Shown piece after piece: positions 25,464 to 36,438 of a stretch of 51,416 nt of DNA. Under the pieces are notes generated by a model that was not told where the DNA came from, searched no databases, and saw nothing but the letters and a program-made list of their open reading frames with translations. Source of the stretch: Pseudomonadota bacterium (GTDB taxonomy: Bacteria; Pseudomonadota; Gammaproteobacteria; Xanthomonadales; Rhodanobacteraceae); assembly GCA_029561145.1 (NCBI GenBank), contig JAKQJM010000028.1, positions 1-51,416 of the forward strand. The letters run 5' to 3'. The stretch's first letter is position 1. The number at the start of each line of letters is the position of its first letter. The translations under genes and the position numbers were made by a program.

Positions 25464-26485
25464 AACCCGGTCCGGTGCTCGGCATCGAGACCTCCTGTGA
25501 CGAAACCGGGGTGGCCGTGTTCGAGCGCGGGCGCGGTCTGCTTGCGCATGCGCTGTACAGCCAGGTTGAACTGCATGCCGAATATGGCGGCGTGGTGCCT
25601 GAGCTGGCCTCGCGCGACCACGTGCGCAAGCTGCTGCCGCTGATCCGGCAGACCCTGGCCGAGGCCGGAATGGCGATCGACGACCTGGGCGGGGTCGCCT
25701 ACACGGCCGGGCCGGGTCTGGTCGGCGCCTTGCTGGTCGGTGCAGCCGCGGCCCGCTCGCTGGCCTGGGCGCTCGAAATCCCGGCGATTGGCGTGCATCA
25801 CATGGAAGGGCATCTGCTCGCGCCGATGCTCGAGGAGGATGCGCCAGAACCGCCTTTTGTCGCCTTGCTGGTCTCGGGCGGGCATTCGATGCTGATCGAG
25901 GTCGAGGCGATCGGCTGCTACCGCCTGCTCGGCGACACGCTGGATGATGCTGCCGGCGAAGCCTTCGACAAGACCGCCAAACTGATGGGTCTGCCGTATC
26001 CGGGCGGTCCCGCCCTGGCCCGGCTCGCCGAAACCGCCGAGCCCGGCCAGTTCCGCTTCACGAGGCCGATGACCGATCGTCCAGGTCTCGATTTCAGCTT
26101 TTCGGGGTTGAAGACCCAGGTGCTGCTGGCCTGGCAGCGCAGTGACCACAGCGATGCGATCCGTGCCTCGATCGCCCGCGATTTCGAGGAAGCGATCGTC
26201 GAAACCCTGGTCATCAAGTGCCGGCGCGCGATGCGGGCCACCGGGGTGAAACGCCTGGTCATCGCCGGCGGAGTCGGTGCGAATCGGCGCCTGCGCACCC
26301 AACTCGCGAAAGCGGCGGAAAATGATGATTTCAAGACCTACTTCCCGCGTCTCGAATTCTGCACCGACAACGGCGCGATGATCGCGCTGGCCGGCTCGAT
26401 CCGCCTGCAGGCCGGCCAACTCGATGATCCACAGATCAAGGTCTACCCGCGCTGGGATCTGGAATCCCTGACTGCACTCGCTTGA
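25445..26485 (+). CDS. tsaD: tRNA N6-adenosine threonylcarbamoyltransferase
   Basis: 346 residues. Transfers the threonylcarbamoyl group to A37 of ANN-decoding tRNAs, with TsaB and TsaE, to form t6A. Family motifs: [17 protein letters not shown] at the start; the metal-binding histidines in [25 protein letters not shown]; the [22 protein letters not shown] motif; [10 protein letters not shown]; and the C-terminal [13 protein letters not shown] and [13 protein letters not shown]. Length is standard. Starts 59 bases from divergent rpsU and has no visible SD. folB and folK follow on the same strand and may be co-transcribed (47-base gap). Confidence 0.97.
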   Translation: MASINAKPGPVLGIETSCDETGVAVFERGRGLLAHALYSQVELHAEYGGVVPELASRDHVRKLLPLIRQTLAEAGMAIDDLGGVAYTAGPGLVGALLVGAAAARSLAWALEIPAIGVHHMEGHLLAPMLEEDAPEPPFVALLVSGGHSMLIEVEAIGCYRLLGDTLDDAAGEAFDKTAKLMGLPYPGGPALARLAETAEPGQFRFTRPMTDRPGLDFSFSGLKTQVLLAWQRSDHSDAIRASIARDFEEAIVETLVIKCRRAMRATGVKRLVIAGGVGANRRLRTQLAKAAENDDFKTYFPRLEFCTDNGAMIALAGSIRLQAGQLDDPQIKVYPRWDLESLTALA

Positions 26486-26532
26486 CGGTTCCCGCCGACA
26501 CCATCAGCCCATAGCCGAGTCGAAACACATCC

Positions 26533-26916
26533 ATGGATATCGTTTTCATCGAAGACCTGCGCATCGAAACCGTCATCGGCATCTATGACTGGGAGCGTCG
26601 GATTCACCAGGTAGTCGCGCTCGATATCGAGATGCGTTTCGACAACACGCGCCCGGCAGCGACCGATCGTATCGAGGACACACTCGACTACAAGGCCGTG
26701 TCCAAGCGCCTGATCGCATTCGTGGAAAGTTCGGAATTCCAGCTCGTCGAAACCCTTGCCGAGCGCTGCGCGACGATCATCCTCGATGAATTCGAAGTGA
26801 GCCACGTGCGCTTGCGCCTTGCCAAGCCGGGGGCTGTGCGAGGGTCGAGATCGGTCGGCGTGCAGATCGAACGCCAGCGCGGCGGATTGCAGCCGGCGAT
26901 TCAAGAGCGGCAATGA
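26533..26916 (+). CDS. folB: Dihydroneopterin aldolase
   Basis: 127 residues. Converts 7,8-dihydroneopterin to 6-hydroxymethyl-dihydropterin in folate synthesis. It shows the family pattern: VFIEDLRIETVIGIYDWER at the N-terminus with the catalytic region, IEDTLDYKAVSKRLIAFVE in the middle, the active-site glutamate in VETLAERCATIIL, and the LRLAKPGAVRGSRSVGVQIER end with the conserved K-P. Length is a few residues above the norm (about 120). It is 7 bases upstream of folK, so both enzymes that handle 6-hydroxymethyl-dihydropterin are made together. Confidence 0.95.
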   Translation: MDIVFIEDLRIETVIGIYDWERRIHQVVALDIEMRFDNTRPAATDRIEDTLDYKAVSKRLIAFVESSEFQLVETLAERCATIILDEFEVSHVRLRLAKPGAVRGSRSVGVQIERQRGGLQPAIQERQ

Positions 26917-26923
26917 TCGCGTC

Positions 26924-27421
26924 ATGACCCAGAACCTCAACCGGGTCTATCTCAGTCTCGGCTCGAATATCGAGCCCGAAACGCATCTGCGAGCGGCGAT
27001 CGATGCCCTGCATGCGCAGTTTGGCGACCTGCACCTATCGAGCGTGTATCGCACCGAGGCGGTCGGTTTCGAGGGGCCGGCCTTTCTCAATCTCGCGATC
27101 GGGTTCGATACCGACTGGACGCCACTGCAACTCGACCGCTGGCTGCATGCGCTCGAAGACAAGCAGGGCCGGCGGCGGGATGTCGAGCGTTATTCAAGCC
27201 GCACGCTCGATATCGACATCGTCCTGTTCGGTGACCAGGTCGTCGAAGGTCCGGGTCACCTCCAGATACCGCGCGACGAACTCAAGTACGCCTTCGTGCT
27301 CGCGCCGCTGGTCGAAATAGCGCCCGACGCCGTGCATCCAGGATCGCGACAGACAATGGCGGTGCTCTGGAATGCCCATCCGCAGCGCGACGCGCCGCGC
27401 GAGATCGTCGCCCTGGACTGA
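26924..27421 (+). CDS. folK: 2-amino-4-hydroxy-6-hydroxymethyldihydropteridine pyrophosphokinase
   Basis: 165 residues from the ATG at 26924, seven bases after the folB stop; an earlier in-frame Met would overlap folB by 98 bases and is rejected. Transfers pyrophosphate from ATP to 6-hydroxymethyl-dihydropterin, supplying dihydropteroate synthase. Family motifs are VYLSLGSNIEPETHLRAAI, YRTEAVGFEGPAFLNLAIGF, and the signature EDKQGRRRDVERYSSRTLDIDIVLFG (split here around the conserved RDxxRxxxRxLDIDI core), and the late LQIPRDELKYAFVLAPLVEIAPD. Note RDEL replaces the usual PHPR motif in the substrate loop, a mild variant. Confidence 0.94.
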   Translation: MTQNLNRVYLSLGSNIEPETHLRAAIDALHAQFGDLHLSSVYRTEAVGFEGPAFLNLAIGFDTDWTPLQLDRWLHALEDKQGRRRDVERYSSRTLDIDIVLFGDQVVEGPGHLQIPRDELKYAFVLAPLVEIAPDAVHPGSRQTMAVLWNAHPQRDAPREIVALD

Positions 27422-27531
27422 CCGCGGCGGCACTCACGTCGCCAATGCCGCTGATGCATCTCGTGCATGCGTCGCTATACTCCGCATTCGCTGCCAGCGG
27501 GCAGCCCTCACGCCAGACAAGGGGAGTCGAC

Positions 27532-28377
27532 ATGTTGGAAAAGTTTTCGCAGAGCTGGTCGCTGGTCAAGGCCAGCGCGTCGGTATTGAAGTCCGACAAG
27601 GAATTGCTCGTGTTTCCGCTGCTGTCGGCGCTCAGCTGCATCATTGTCGCGGCGACATTCTTCGTTCCGGCGATCTTCGCGGGGGTCTTCAGCGGGCTTG
27701 ATCGCGAAAACATGAATCCCCTGTACTACCTCTTCCTGTTCGCGTTCTATGTGGTCCAGTACTTCGTCATCATCTTCTTCAACTCGGCCCTGATCGGAGC
27801 AGCGATGATCCGCCTCAACGGCGGCGATCCGACGGTTGCGGACGGCATGCGCATCGCGATGTCGAAGCTGCCGGCGATACTCGGTTACGCGGTGATCGCG
27901 GCGACCGTGGGGGTGATCCTGCGCGCCTTGCAGGAACGAGCCGGTTTCATCGGGCGTTTCGTCGTCGGCCTGATCGGCCTGGCCTGGACGGTGGCTTCGT
28001 TCCTGGTCGTGCCGGTGCTGGTCAGCCAGGACATCGGACCAATCGACGCGGTGAAGCGCAGCGCCGAACTGCTCAAGAAGACCTGGGGCCAGAACCTGAT
28101 CGGAACCGGCGGCATCGGTCTGGTATTCGGCCTGATGTTCTTCGCGCTCGTGATCGTGGGCGGAGGATTGATCGTGCTGGCCGTCAAGAGCGGCATTCTC
28201 GCGATCACGATCACCGCCGTCGTCGCCGTGGTGGTCGCCGTCCTGCTGCTGACCTTGATCCAGGCGGCGCTGCAGGGTGTCTACGCTGCCGCGCTGTATC
28301 GCTATGCGACCGAAGGTGATGCCGGCGTGGGCTTCGACAAGGCCATGGTCGCCGAGGCTTTCAAGGTCAAGGCCTGA
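27532..28377 (+). CDS. Polytopic membrane protein, DUF6159-like
   Basis: 281 residues from ATG 27532, with a good SD (AGGGGAG) eight bases before it. Soluble N-terminus (LEKFSQSWSLVKASASVLKSDKELLVFPL, the segment before the first helix) followed by about six hydrophobic helices: near 30-52, 66-90, 118-135, 147-165, 205-230 and 232-260. The loop VSQDIGPIDAVKRSAELLKKTWGQN between helices is amphipathic and conserved in this family as I recall it. No transport or catalytic motif is recognisable. A TATACT hexamer at 27476-27481 may be its -10, giving it a promoter separate from folK. Confidence 0.85.
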   Translation: MLEKFSQSWSLVKASASVLKSDKELLVFPLLSALSCIIVAATFFVPAIFAGVFSGLDRENMNPLYYLFLFAFYVVQYFVIIFFNSALIGAAMIRLNGGDPTVADGMRIAMSKLPAILGYAVIAATVGVILRALQERAGFIGRFVVGLIGLAWTVASFLVVPVLVSQDIGPIDAVKRSAELLKKTWGQNLIGTGGIGLVFGLMFFALVIVGGGLIVLAVKSGILAITITAVVAVVVAVLLLTLIQAALQGVYAAALYRYATEGDAGVGFDKAMVAEAFKVKA

Positions 28378-28604
28378 GGGCCTGGGTTCGGGAAGCGCAG
28401 AAATTGGACATTCTGCCGGCCCCGAACCCTCAACCGGCTTTTCAGGTCGCCTTCCCCGAACGGGGGAAGAGATCGGATTGAACCCCTCTCCCGCCGGGAG
28501 GGGGGCAGGAGCGAGGGCGCGATCGAAGTCCGGCATTCCGACGGCCTCGAACCTTATCCGGCCCTGCTGGCGACCTGCTCCCGCGGCGAGCAGGGAACGC
28601 ATTG
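28378..28604. repeat. Intergenic cluster of REP-like inverted repeats
   Basis: Between two convergent genes, 227 bases hold three hairpins: CTTCCCC-gaac-GGGGGAAG (28450-28469), a CCCCTCTCCCGCCGGGAGGG element (starts 28483), and CTGCTC-ccgcg-GCGAGCAG (28577-28595). The middle one has the CCCCTCTCCC/GGGAG form of palindromic extragenic repeats that are common in genomes of this order. It is a plausible bidirectional terminator and mRNA-end stabiliser. Confidence 0.6.
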
Positions 28605-29354
28605 CTACACGGAGATCGAGCGTCCGCCGTCGACACGGATGACCTGCCCGGTCACGAATCGCGCGTCGCGCAGCAACCAGAGCACGGCGCTCGCGACGTC
28701 TTCCGCGGTACCCGTCCGCTTGAGCGGCGTGCGCGCAATGATGTCGCTCCTGCTCGCCTGCGCATGGCCGGTTTCGGGCCACAGGACCGCACCCGGGGCG
28801 ATGCCATTGACGCGAACCTCGGGACCCAGCTCGTGGGCCAGCGCGAGGGTCATCGCCGCCTGGGCAGCCTTGGCCATGCAGTACACCGAATATCCCGGCA
28901 ACGGACGCTCGGCATAGATGTCGAGCAGGTTGACGATCGCGCCCGCGCGATCGCGCAGGTGGCGGGCCGCCGCCTGGGCGAGAAAGAACGGTGCGCGCGT
29001 GTTCGAGGCGAACAACTCGTCCCATTGCTCGGTGGTCACGGTTCCAAGCGGGGTCGGAAAAAACGCCGACGCATTGTTGACGAGACCATCGAGGCGACCA
29101 AACCGGCGTACCGTCTCGTTGACCAGGTCGGGCAGGGCATCGACATCGGCAAGCTCCGCCTGCAGAGTCAGCGTGCCCGCTCCACGCGCTTGCTCGAGAT
29201 CGTCGACCAAGGCAGCAAGTTCGTCGCCCGAGTTGCGATGATGCAGGGCAAGGTCATAGCCGGCACCGTGCAGCGTGCGCGCGATCGTGGCGCCGACACG
29301 ACGAGCCGCGCCCGTGATCAGCACGACAGGCCGGGCGCTTGGCAGATCCGTCAT
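28605..29354 (-). CDS. Pteridine reductase-type short-chain dehydrogenase (FolM-like)
   Basis: 249 residues from the ATG at 29354. SDR fold with the NADPH motif TGAARRVG (14-21); the Arg-Arg in place of Gly-x-Gly is the mark of pteridine reductases (PTR1/FolM). NNAS is at 93-96. The active site has D145, Y158 and K162 in DIYAERPLPGYSVYCMAK, and the NGIAPGAVLWPE segment closes the site. The predicted reaction is NADPH reduction of dihydropterin or dihydrofolate to the tetrahydro form. Its position next to folB-folK agrees with a folate/pterin role. It is convergent with the DUF6159-like gene and divergent from the MidA-like gene. Confidence 0.88.
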   Translation of the reverse strand: MTDLPSARPVVLITGAARRVGATIARTLHGAGYDLALHHRNSGDELAALVDDLEQARGAGTLTLQAELADVDALPDLVNETVRRFGRLDGLVNNASAFFPTPLGTVTTEQWDELFASNTRAPFFLAQAAARHLRDRAGAIVNLLDIYAERPLPGYSVYCMAKAAQAAMTLALAHELGPEVRVNGIAPGAVLWPETGHAQASRSDIIARTPLKRTGTAEDVASAVLWLLRDARFVTGQVIRVDGGRSISV

Positions 29355-29547
29355 TGGTGTTCTCCGTTCACGTCGGTATCCTGCGCAGAGTGCCGCAACT
29401 CGATGCAGCGAACCAGCCCGGCTATCGTCTGTCGCCGCAGGCAATAACGCCGGTGTGTTCGGTGCAGGCAGGAAATCAGGATGAAGACCGATCACCGCCG
29501 TGCCCCGATGCCATCAAACGCACTTCCATGAAATCGCCGGACTGGCC

Positions 29548-30738
29548 GTGACCCTTCCGTTACCGACCCCCGGCGACGATGAACTTGCCCTCTCCACGCA
29601 GCTGGCGGCCCTGATCCGTGCCGAGATCGCGGCGCAGGGACCGATGCCGTTCTCTCGTTTCATGGAACGCTGCCTGTATGCGCCGGGGCTCGGCTACTAC
29701 AGCGCGGGTCGAACGAAGTTCGGTGCCGCAGGAGATTTCGTTACTGCACCGGAGCTGGGCCCGCTGTTCGCACGGTGCATGGCCAGTGCGCTGGCCCCGG
29801 TGCTGCGCGAACTGGGTGAAGATGCGGAATTCTGCGAGCTTGGCGGCGGTAGCGGCGCGTTTGCCGAGGCCGTGATGCTCGCTCTCGACGATGCCGGCAA
29901 TGTGCCGCGCAGGTACCGGATTCTCGAGCCAAGCGCCGACCTGCGCGAGCGCCAACGCGAGCGCTTGTCGGTTTCGTTGCCGGCCGCCTCGTTCGCACGC
30001 GTGGACTGGCTCGATCGACCACCCGAAAAGGCATGGCGCGGTGTGCTGTTCGCCAACGAGGTCATCGATGCGCTGCCGGCGACCCGCTTCACGCTGAGCG
30101 AGGGCGAGGTCTTCGAGGAATACGTCAGCATCGACGCTGCGGGCCGATTCATGCGCGTTGATCGCCCTGCCGATGCGCTCGTCAGCGGCGCCGTGCGTCA
30201 CCTCGAGCGCGATCTCGGCACCTCGTTCGCCGACGGCTATCGCTCCGAGATCCTGCCGCAGTTGCCATACTGGATGCAGGCGGTGCTCGGCAGTCTGCAG
30301 GCAGGCCTCGTCCTGTTCGTCGACTACGGCTATCCGCGTGCCGAGTACTACCGGCCGGATCGCGACGATGGCAGCCTGGTGTGCCACTACCGCCATCGGG
30401 CGCATGGCGATGCCCTCTGGATGCCGGGTTTGCAGGACATCACCGCTTTCGTCGATTTCACGGCACTGGCCGAAGCGGGCAACCATGCCGGATTCGCGGT
30501 GGCCGGCTATTCGTCGCAGGCGCAGTTCCTGATTGCGGCCGGCCTCGCCTCGCACTTCGAGCAGGCCAGCGAAAAGGCTGATGCAGCCGAATGCTATCGC
30601 CTTGCCCAGCAGGTCAAGCGGCTGACCTTGCCGGGCGAGATGGGCGAGAAATTCCAGGTGATGTCGTTCGTCCGCGGACTATCCGGCGCGGCGCTCCTGC
30701 CCGGACTTGTCTCGATCGACCGGGGCTTCCGCTTGTGA
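29548..30738 (+). CDS. SAM-dependent methyltransferase, MidA/NDUFAF7 family
   Basis: 396 residues from GTG 29548, chosen because the preceding 16 codons (from ATG 29500) have no family resemblance; the true start is uncertain. Landmarks are the N-terminal MPFSRFMERCLYAPGLGYYS, GAAGDFVTAPELGPLFARC, the SAM-binding glycine motif CELGGGSGAFAEAV, RYRILEPSADLRERQ, FANEVIDALPATRF and GLVLFVDYGYPRAEYY. In mitochondria the homologue methylates an arginine in complex I subunit NDUFS2; the bacterial substrate is not established. It is divergent from the pteridine reductase gene and followed by ydcF with a 73-base gap. Confidence 0.9.
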   Translation: MTLPLPTPGDDELALSTQLAALIRAEIAAQGPMPFSRFMERCLYAPGLGYYSAGRTKFGAAGDFVTAPELGPLFARCMASALAPVLRELGEDAEFCELGGGSGAFAEAVMLALDDAGNVPRRYRILEPSADLRERQRERLSVSLPAASFARVDWLDRPPEKAWRGVLFANEVIDALPATRFTLSEGEVFEEYVSIDAAGRFMRVDRPADALVSGAVRHLERDLGTSFADGYRSEILPQLPYWMQAVLGSLQAGLVLFVDYGYPRAEYYRPDRDDGSLVCHYRHRAHGDALWMPGLQDITAFVDFTALAEAGNHAGFAVAGYSSQAQFLIAAGLASHFEQASEKADAAECYRLAQQVKRLTLPGEMGEKFQVMSFVRGLSGAALLPGLVSIDRGFRL

Positions 30739-30811
30739 ACGATGATCCACCTGTTCCCCTGCCAGCAGGCGCCCTCGTCCGCTGTGCGCCGACGACGCCC
30801 GGACCATCCCG

Positions 30812-31591
30812 ATGCTGAGTAGCTTGCTTTCACCGTTGCGCTTCGGGGTCCTGCTCGCACTGTTGCTCGTATTGACCTGGCGCAGATTGCCGCGCGGGCT
30901 GCGCTTTCTCGCCTCGCTGCCATTGATCGGCTGCGTGCTGTCGAGTCTTCCAGTGGTAGCCAACCTGCTCGTCGGCATCGCGGAATCGCGATTCCCGTCC
31001 GCGCAAACATGTGCGGTTCCGCTGCCGCAAACCATCGTTGTCCTCGGCGGCGGCATCTCGCGGCAGCCGGTGGATGCGGCGGACGTCGACTCGCTCGGCG
31101 AAACCAGCCTGCGTCGCGTGATCGGGGCGGCCGACCTGTATCGGGCACACGAGCCCGCGCGACTCGTGATCAGCGGCGGGACCTCGCAATACGGCGTCGC
31201 CGAGAGCAGCCTGATGGCCGCGCTTGCGCAACGGCTCGGCGTGCCGGCCGCTACCATCACGGTCGAAACGGAGTCGCATTCGACCTGGCAGAACGCCCGT
31301 TTCGTTGCGGCGCTCGAACCTCTGATCGATCGCCGCATCTGGCTGGTCACCTCGGCACTGCACATGCCGCGCTCGATCTACGCCTTCGAGCAAGCGGGTT
31401 TCGAGGTATGTGCATGGCCGACCGATTCGCGCCTTGGCCATGCGAACAGCATCGGCTACTACCTCCCGTCGATCGGTGCGCTGGACAAATCCGATGCCGT
31501 GATCCACGAATGGCTCGGTGAAGCTGCCTACCGCATGGGCTGGTTGCGCAGCGTTTCGCGCGATCCCTGGTCAGGCGGCGACGAGCGTTGA
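30812..31591 (+). CDS. YdcF/SanA-like DUF218 membrane protein
   Basis: 259 residues. Two hydrophobic N-terminal helices (about 8-22 and 34-54) anchor a DUF218 domain: QTIVVLGGGISRQ, TSLRRVIGAADLYRAHEPARLVISGG, a long helix, VETESHSTWQNARFVAAL and WLVTSALHMPRSIYAFEQAG. This pattern (ELE/YcdF-ElyC group) is associated in other proteobacteria with envelope polysaccharide or undecaprenyl-phosphate metabolism. The catalytic domain should face the periplasm. No SD is visible before the ATG. It is convergent with the DUF3016 gene (10 bases between stops). Confidence 0.88.
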   Translation: MLSSLLSPLRFGVLLALLLVLTWRRLPRGLRFLASLPLIGCVLSSLPVVANLLVGIAESRFPSAQTCAVPLPQTIVVLGGGISRQPVDAADVDSLGETSLRRVIGAADLYRAHEPARLVISGGTSQYGVAESSLMAALAQRLGVPAATITVETESHSTWQNARFVAALEPLIDRRIWLVTSALHMPRSIYAFEQAGFEVCAWPTDSRLGHANSIGYYLPSIGALDKSDAVIHEWLGEAAYRMGWLRSVSRDPWSGGDER

Positions 31592-31601
31592 ATCGTCGTG
31601 A

Positions 31602-32147
31602 TCAGGCGTCCTTGCGACCGAACTCGCGAGCGACCCAATCCTTCAGCATGCGCTTCTCGAATCGGTAGGATTCACTTGGATTGACCGTGCCACGATCAAG
31701 GAAAGCCGGGTCGCGCAGCTTGCGTTCACCGCTGGCGATCACCTGGCCGTTCGCATCGGTGAGATTGAACGTCAGGTTGATGTGCGGTGGATAGATCGAC
31801 TTGACGATCCTCACATCGCGGTAGTCGGCCCCGAGCCACGGCTCGAACTGGCCGGCAAGCTTGACGTCGGTGATCGTCACTTCGAGATGCTGACCCGGTT
31901 GCAGCACCGAATCCGCACGTCGCACCAGGGTCTTGCGGAACTCGGCCAGCCAGGCTTCCGGCTTTGGCTGGCGGAACTGATGGCCGTAACGGAGCTCGGT
32001 GAAGGCGGCCGGATCGGTCCACGCGACGCTGACCCGCGCAGAGTCTCCTTTGGCCTCGCCGGCCTGGGCGAGAGCCGGCGCGCCAATCAGGAAGGCTGCG
32101 AGAGCAAGTCCGGGAATCAGGTCTTTCAATGTGCGCTGGATCAACAT
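31602..32147 (-). CDS. DUF3016 exported protein
   Basis: 181 residues from the ATG at 32147 with a signal peptide (LKDLIPGLALAAFLIGAPALAQA, cleavage near residue 30); the extra residues from an earlier Met at 32225 would bury the signal. The mature part has the DUF3016 pattern as I know it: SVAWTDPAAFTELRYGHQFR, LEVTITDVKLAGQFEPW, the segment DVRIVKSIYPPHINLTFNL, and the end NPSESYRFEKRMLKDWVAREF. Periplasmic, no cysteine in the mature chain. The family is frequent in Xanthomonadales and Shewanella-type genomes and has no assigned function. Confidence 0.87.
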   Translation of the reverse strand: MLIQRTLKDLIPGLALAAFLIGAPALAQAGEAKGDSARVSVAWTDPAAFTELRYGHQFRQPKPEAWLAEFRKTLVRRADSVLQPGQHLEVTITDVKLAGQFEPWLGADYRDVRIVKSIYPPHINLTFNLTDANGQVIASGERKLRDPAFLDRGTVNPSESYRFEKRMLKDWVAREFGRKDA

Positions 32148-32262
32148 GTCGATCTCCAATGGGTAGCACCGCAACGTGGTGCCGAGCTGACTCTCAGGAC
32201 GTCGTCGCGGTTCGAATCGTTGCACCGACGCGCCAGGTGTTGCGCCGGCAGTCGGCGATGAT

Positions 32263-33603
32263 TCAGCTGGTGCCTACCAGGGCAAATGCGTCCCGGGTCA
32301 GGTTTTCCGGTGCGCCACTCGTGCAGGCGACGTCGTCCTCGATGCGGATGCCACCGTACTTGCGGAACGAATCCACCCGATCCCAGGCGATGTCCTTGGC
32401 GTGCCTGGTTTCCCTGAGTTGCGCCAGCAACATGTCGATGAAATAGATCCCCGGCTCGATCGTCACCACGGCGCCGAGCTCGATCGGACGCGTCATGCGC
32501 AGGTACGGATGACCCTGCGGGCGTTCGATCGTTGCGCCGTTGTCATCGGCCGCGAATCCGGCCACATCGTGGACCTGCAGGCCGATCGGATGACCCAGCC
32601 CGTGCGGAAAGAAGACGGTGGACGTCCCTGATTCGACGGCACTTTCGGCACTCATGCGGATCAAGCCGTGCTCCTTGAGCACCGCAGCGAGTTCGCGATG
32701 CGCTGCAAGGTGCAAGGCGGCATAGTCCTGCCCGGCGCGTACGCCCGCGCACAGGCGCTGCTGGGCCGCATCGACGCTGTCGATCAGCGCCTGGAATTCC
32801 CCGGCATCGCTGGCCGCATGCGTGCGTGTGATGTCGCTGGCATAGCCATGGAAGCTCGCGCCGGCATCGATCAGGAACGAGTGCACGTGGGACGGCGGTG
32901 CGTGGCGCAGGTCGTGGTAGTGCAGGATCGCGCCGTGTTCGTTGAGCGCGATGATGTTGGAATAGGGCAGTTCGTTTTCCGTTTGCCGTGCAGCCTGCAG
33001 GTAGGCCATGTGGATCGCATACTCCGATTGGCCGGCGTGGAACGCGGCCTCGGCGGCGCGGTGCGCACGCGCGCCGATCTTGCTGGCGACGCGCATCATG
33101 GCGAGTTCGTAGTCGGTCTTGGCCATGCGCCGGTAGTGCAGCGAATCGATCAATGCCTGCGGATTGTTCGGCACGAAGTGCCCGAGTGCCGCGTTGTCCT
33201 CGCCGATGATCGCGCAGCGCGCGCCGTGCTTTGGCAGTTCGGCGAGCGCGTCCGCAGCCTCGCGGATGATGACGATGTCGAAGTGCTCGACCCAGTAGCC
33301 TGCCGGGGAATCCGGAACCACGTGCCAGTAGTCGGCCGGTTGCAGGAAGATCAGCTTTGGTCGTTGTCCCGGCGTGTAGACGATCCATGAGCCGGGTGCC
33401 TTGGTCACCGGCAACCAGTGCTTGAAATGCGGATTGACGAAGAATGGATAGTCGCGATCGTCGAGGAACTGGTAGCGCAGGACGCCGGCCGGGATGACCA
33501 GATGATCGAAACCCGCGCGCGCGAGCGCCGCATCGCCGCGTTGCTTGAGTGTGTCGATGTGCGCGGCGAACAACGGGTGCAGATCGGGATGCTGGGTATC
33601 CAT
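32263..33603 (-). CDS. pepQ: Xaa-Pro dipeptidase (prolidase)
   Basis: 446 residues from the ATG at 33603 (SD AAGGA precedes it); a far longer open frame upstream crosses the thiC leader and is rejected. M24 pita-bread metallopeptidase that splits Xaa-Pro dipeptides with two divalent metals. Metal ligands are recognisable: Asp in FLIDAGASFHGYASDITRTH (both aspartates), His in FFPHGLGHPIGLQVHDV, Glu in VTIEPGIYFID and Glu in YGGIRIEDDV. Length and the N-terminal domain (HWLPVTKAPGSWIVYTPGQR) match the E. coli PepQ type. Divergent from thiC; GGCACAAT on the minus strand may supply its -10. Confidence 0.96.
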   Translation of the reverse strand: MDTQHPDLHPLFAAHIDTLKQRGDAALARAGFDHLVIPAGVLRYQFLDDRDYPFFVNPHFKHWLPVTKAPGSWIVYTPGQRPKLIFLQPADYWHVVPDSPAGYWVEHFDIVIIREAADALAELPKHGARCAIIGEDNAALGHFVPNNPQALIDSLHYRRMAKTDYELAMMRVASKIGARAHRAAEAAFHAGQSEYAIHMAYLQAARQTENELPYSNIIALNEHGAILHYHDLRHAPPSHVHSFLIDAGASFHGYASDITRTHAASDAGEFQALIDSVDAAQQRLCAGVRAGQDYAALHLAAHRELAAVLKEHGLIRMSAESAVESGTSTVFFPHGLGHPIGLQVHDVAGFAADDNGATIERPQGHPYLRMTRPIELGAVVTIEPGIYFIDMLLAQLRETRHAKDIAWDRVDSFRKYGGIRIEDDVACTSGAPENLTRDAFALVGTS

Positions 33604-33734
33604 GGCAATTCCTTGAGGCAGGCCGCCATTGTGCCGCGTTGCACCTGAAGACGCGATTGCCGCGAGGCGTGATTTGTCCCGCTCTGTCACGTTGCTGGCC
33701 TGGATGCCGCCGACATGCTTGAATGCGTTCCTGG

Positions 33735-35794
<2,060 letters not shown>

Positions 35795-36102
35795 AATCGC
35801 CCGTTCGAGCGAAACGGGCAGCCCCGGAACGGACAGGGGGCACGCTTGAGCGAACGTCGGGCGATGGCGTGCCGACACGGTAGTCTTCGCCTTGCAGGCG
35901 CTCTGCACTTTTGCAGGCGCACGGGATCACACTGCTCGCGAACGGGTTCGTCGCGGTGCTGGTACTGGTGAACAATGGTCAAGACTCGGGCCGATGGCCT
36001 TCCTGTTGCAAAGTCGCAGGATAAGAATTGGAATGGCTTCGACGCGATGTCGCGCACGACCGCGGAGACGTGGCTTTTCCAGACGATATGAGGAGTACAG
36101 CC
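35795..36102. other. 308-bp gene-free region between thiC and yegP
   Basis: A hairpin GCCCGTT (35799-35805) with AACGGGC (35813-35819) follows the thiC stop but lacks a U tract. Two copies of TTGCAGGCGC lie 23 bases apart (start near 35892 and 35913). The rest presumably holds the yegP promoter, which I cannot place with confidence. No small ORF is convincing. Confidence 0.5.
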
Positions 36103-36438
36103 GTGGCAGGTTGGTTCGAGTTGAGCAAGAGCAGTGACGATCAGTACCGTTTCGTGCTGAAGGCGGGAAATGCCGAAATCATATTGACCAGTCAGATGTA
36201 TTCAAAGCGGGCTGCAGCCGAAGGGGGCATCCGCTCGGTGCAGGCCAACAGTTCCAGTGACGCGAACTACGAGCGCAAGACCGCTTCCAACGACAAGTTG
36301 TTTTTCAATCTGAAGGCTGCCAATCACCAGGTGATCGGTTCCAGTCAGATGTATGCCTCGGAAGCCTCGCGCGAAACCGGCATCAACAGTGTCAAGACCA
36401 ATGGCTCGAGTACAACGGTCAAGGACATGACTGCCTGA
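36103..36438 (+). CDS. yegP: YegP family protein (tandem DUF1508)
   Basis: 111 residues from GTG 36103, which follows the SD AGGAG at a good distance and gives the family N-terminus MAGWFELSKSSDDQYRFVLK; the ATG at 36088 would place the SD inside the gene. Two DUF1508 repeats of about 50 residues: FVLKAGNAEIILTSQMYSKR then FNLKAANHQVIGSSQMYASE. The end VKTNGSSTTVKDMTA is also typical. Small cytosolic beta-sheet dimer; function not settled. Resemblance to E. coli YegP is high throughout, so it is under strong selection. Confidence 0.95.
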   Translation: MAGWFELSKSSDDQYRFVLKAGNAEIILTSQMYSKRAAAEGGIRSVQANSSSDANYERKTASNDKLFFNLKAANHQVIGSSQMYASEASRETGINSVKTNGSSTTVKDMTA

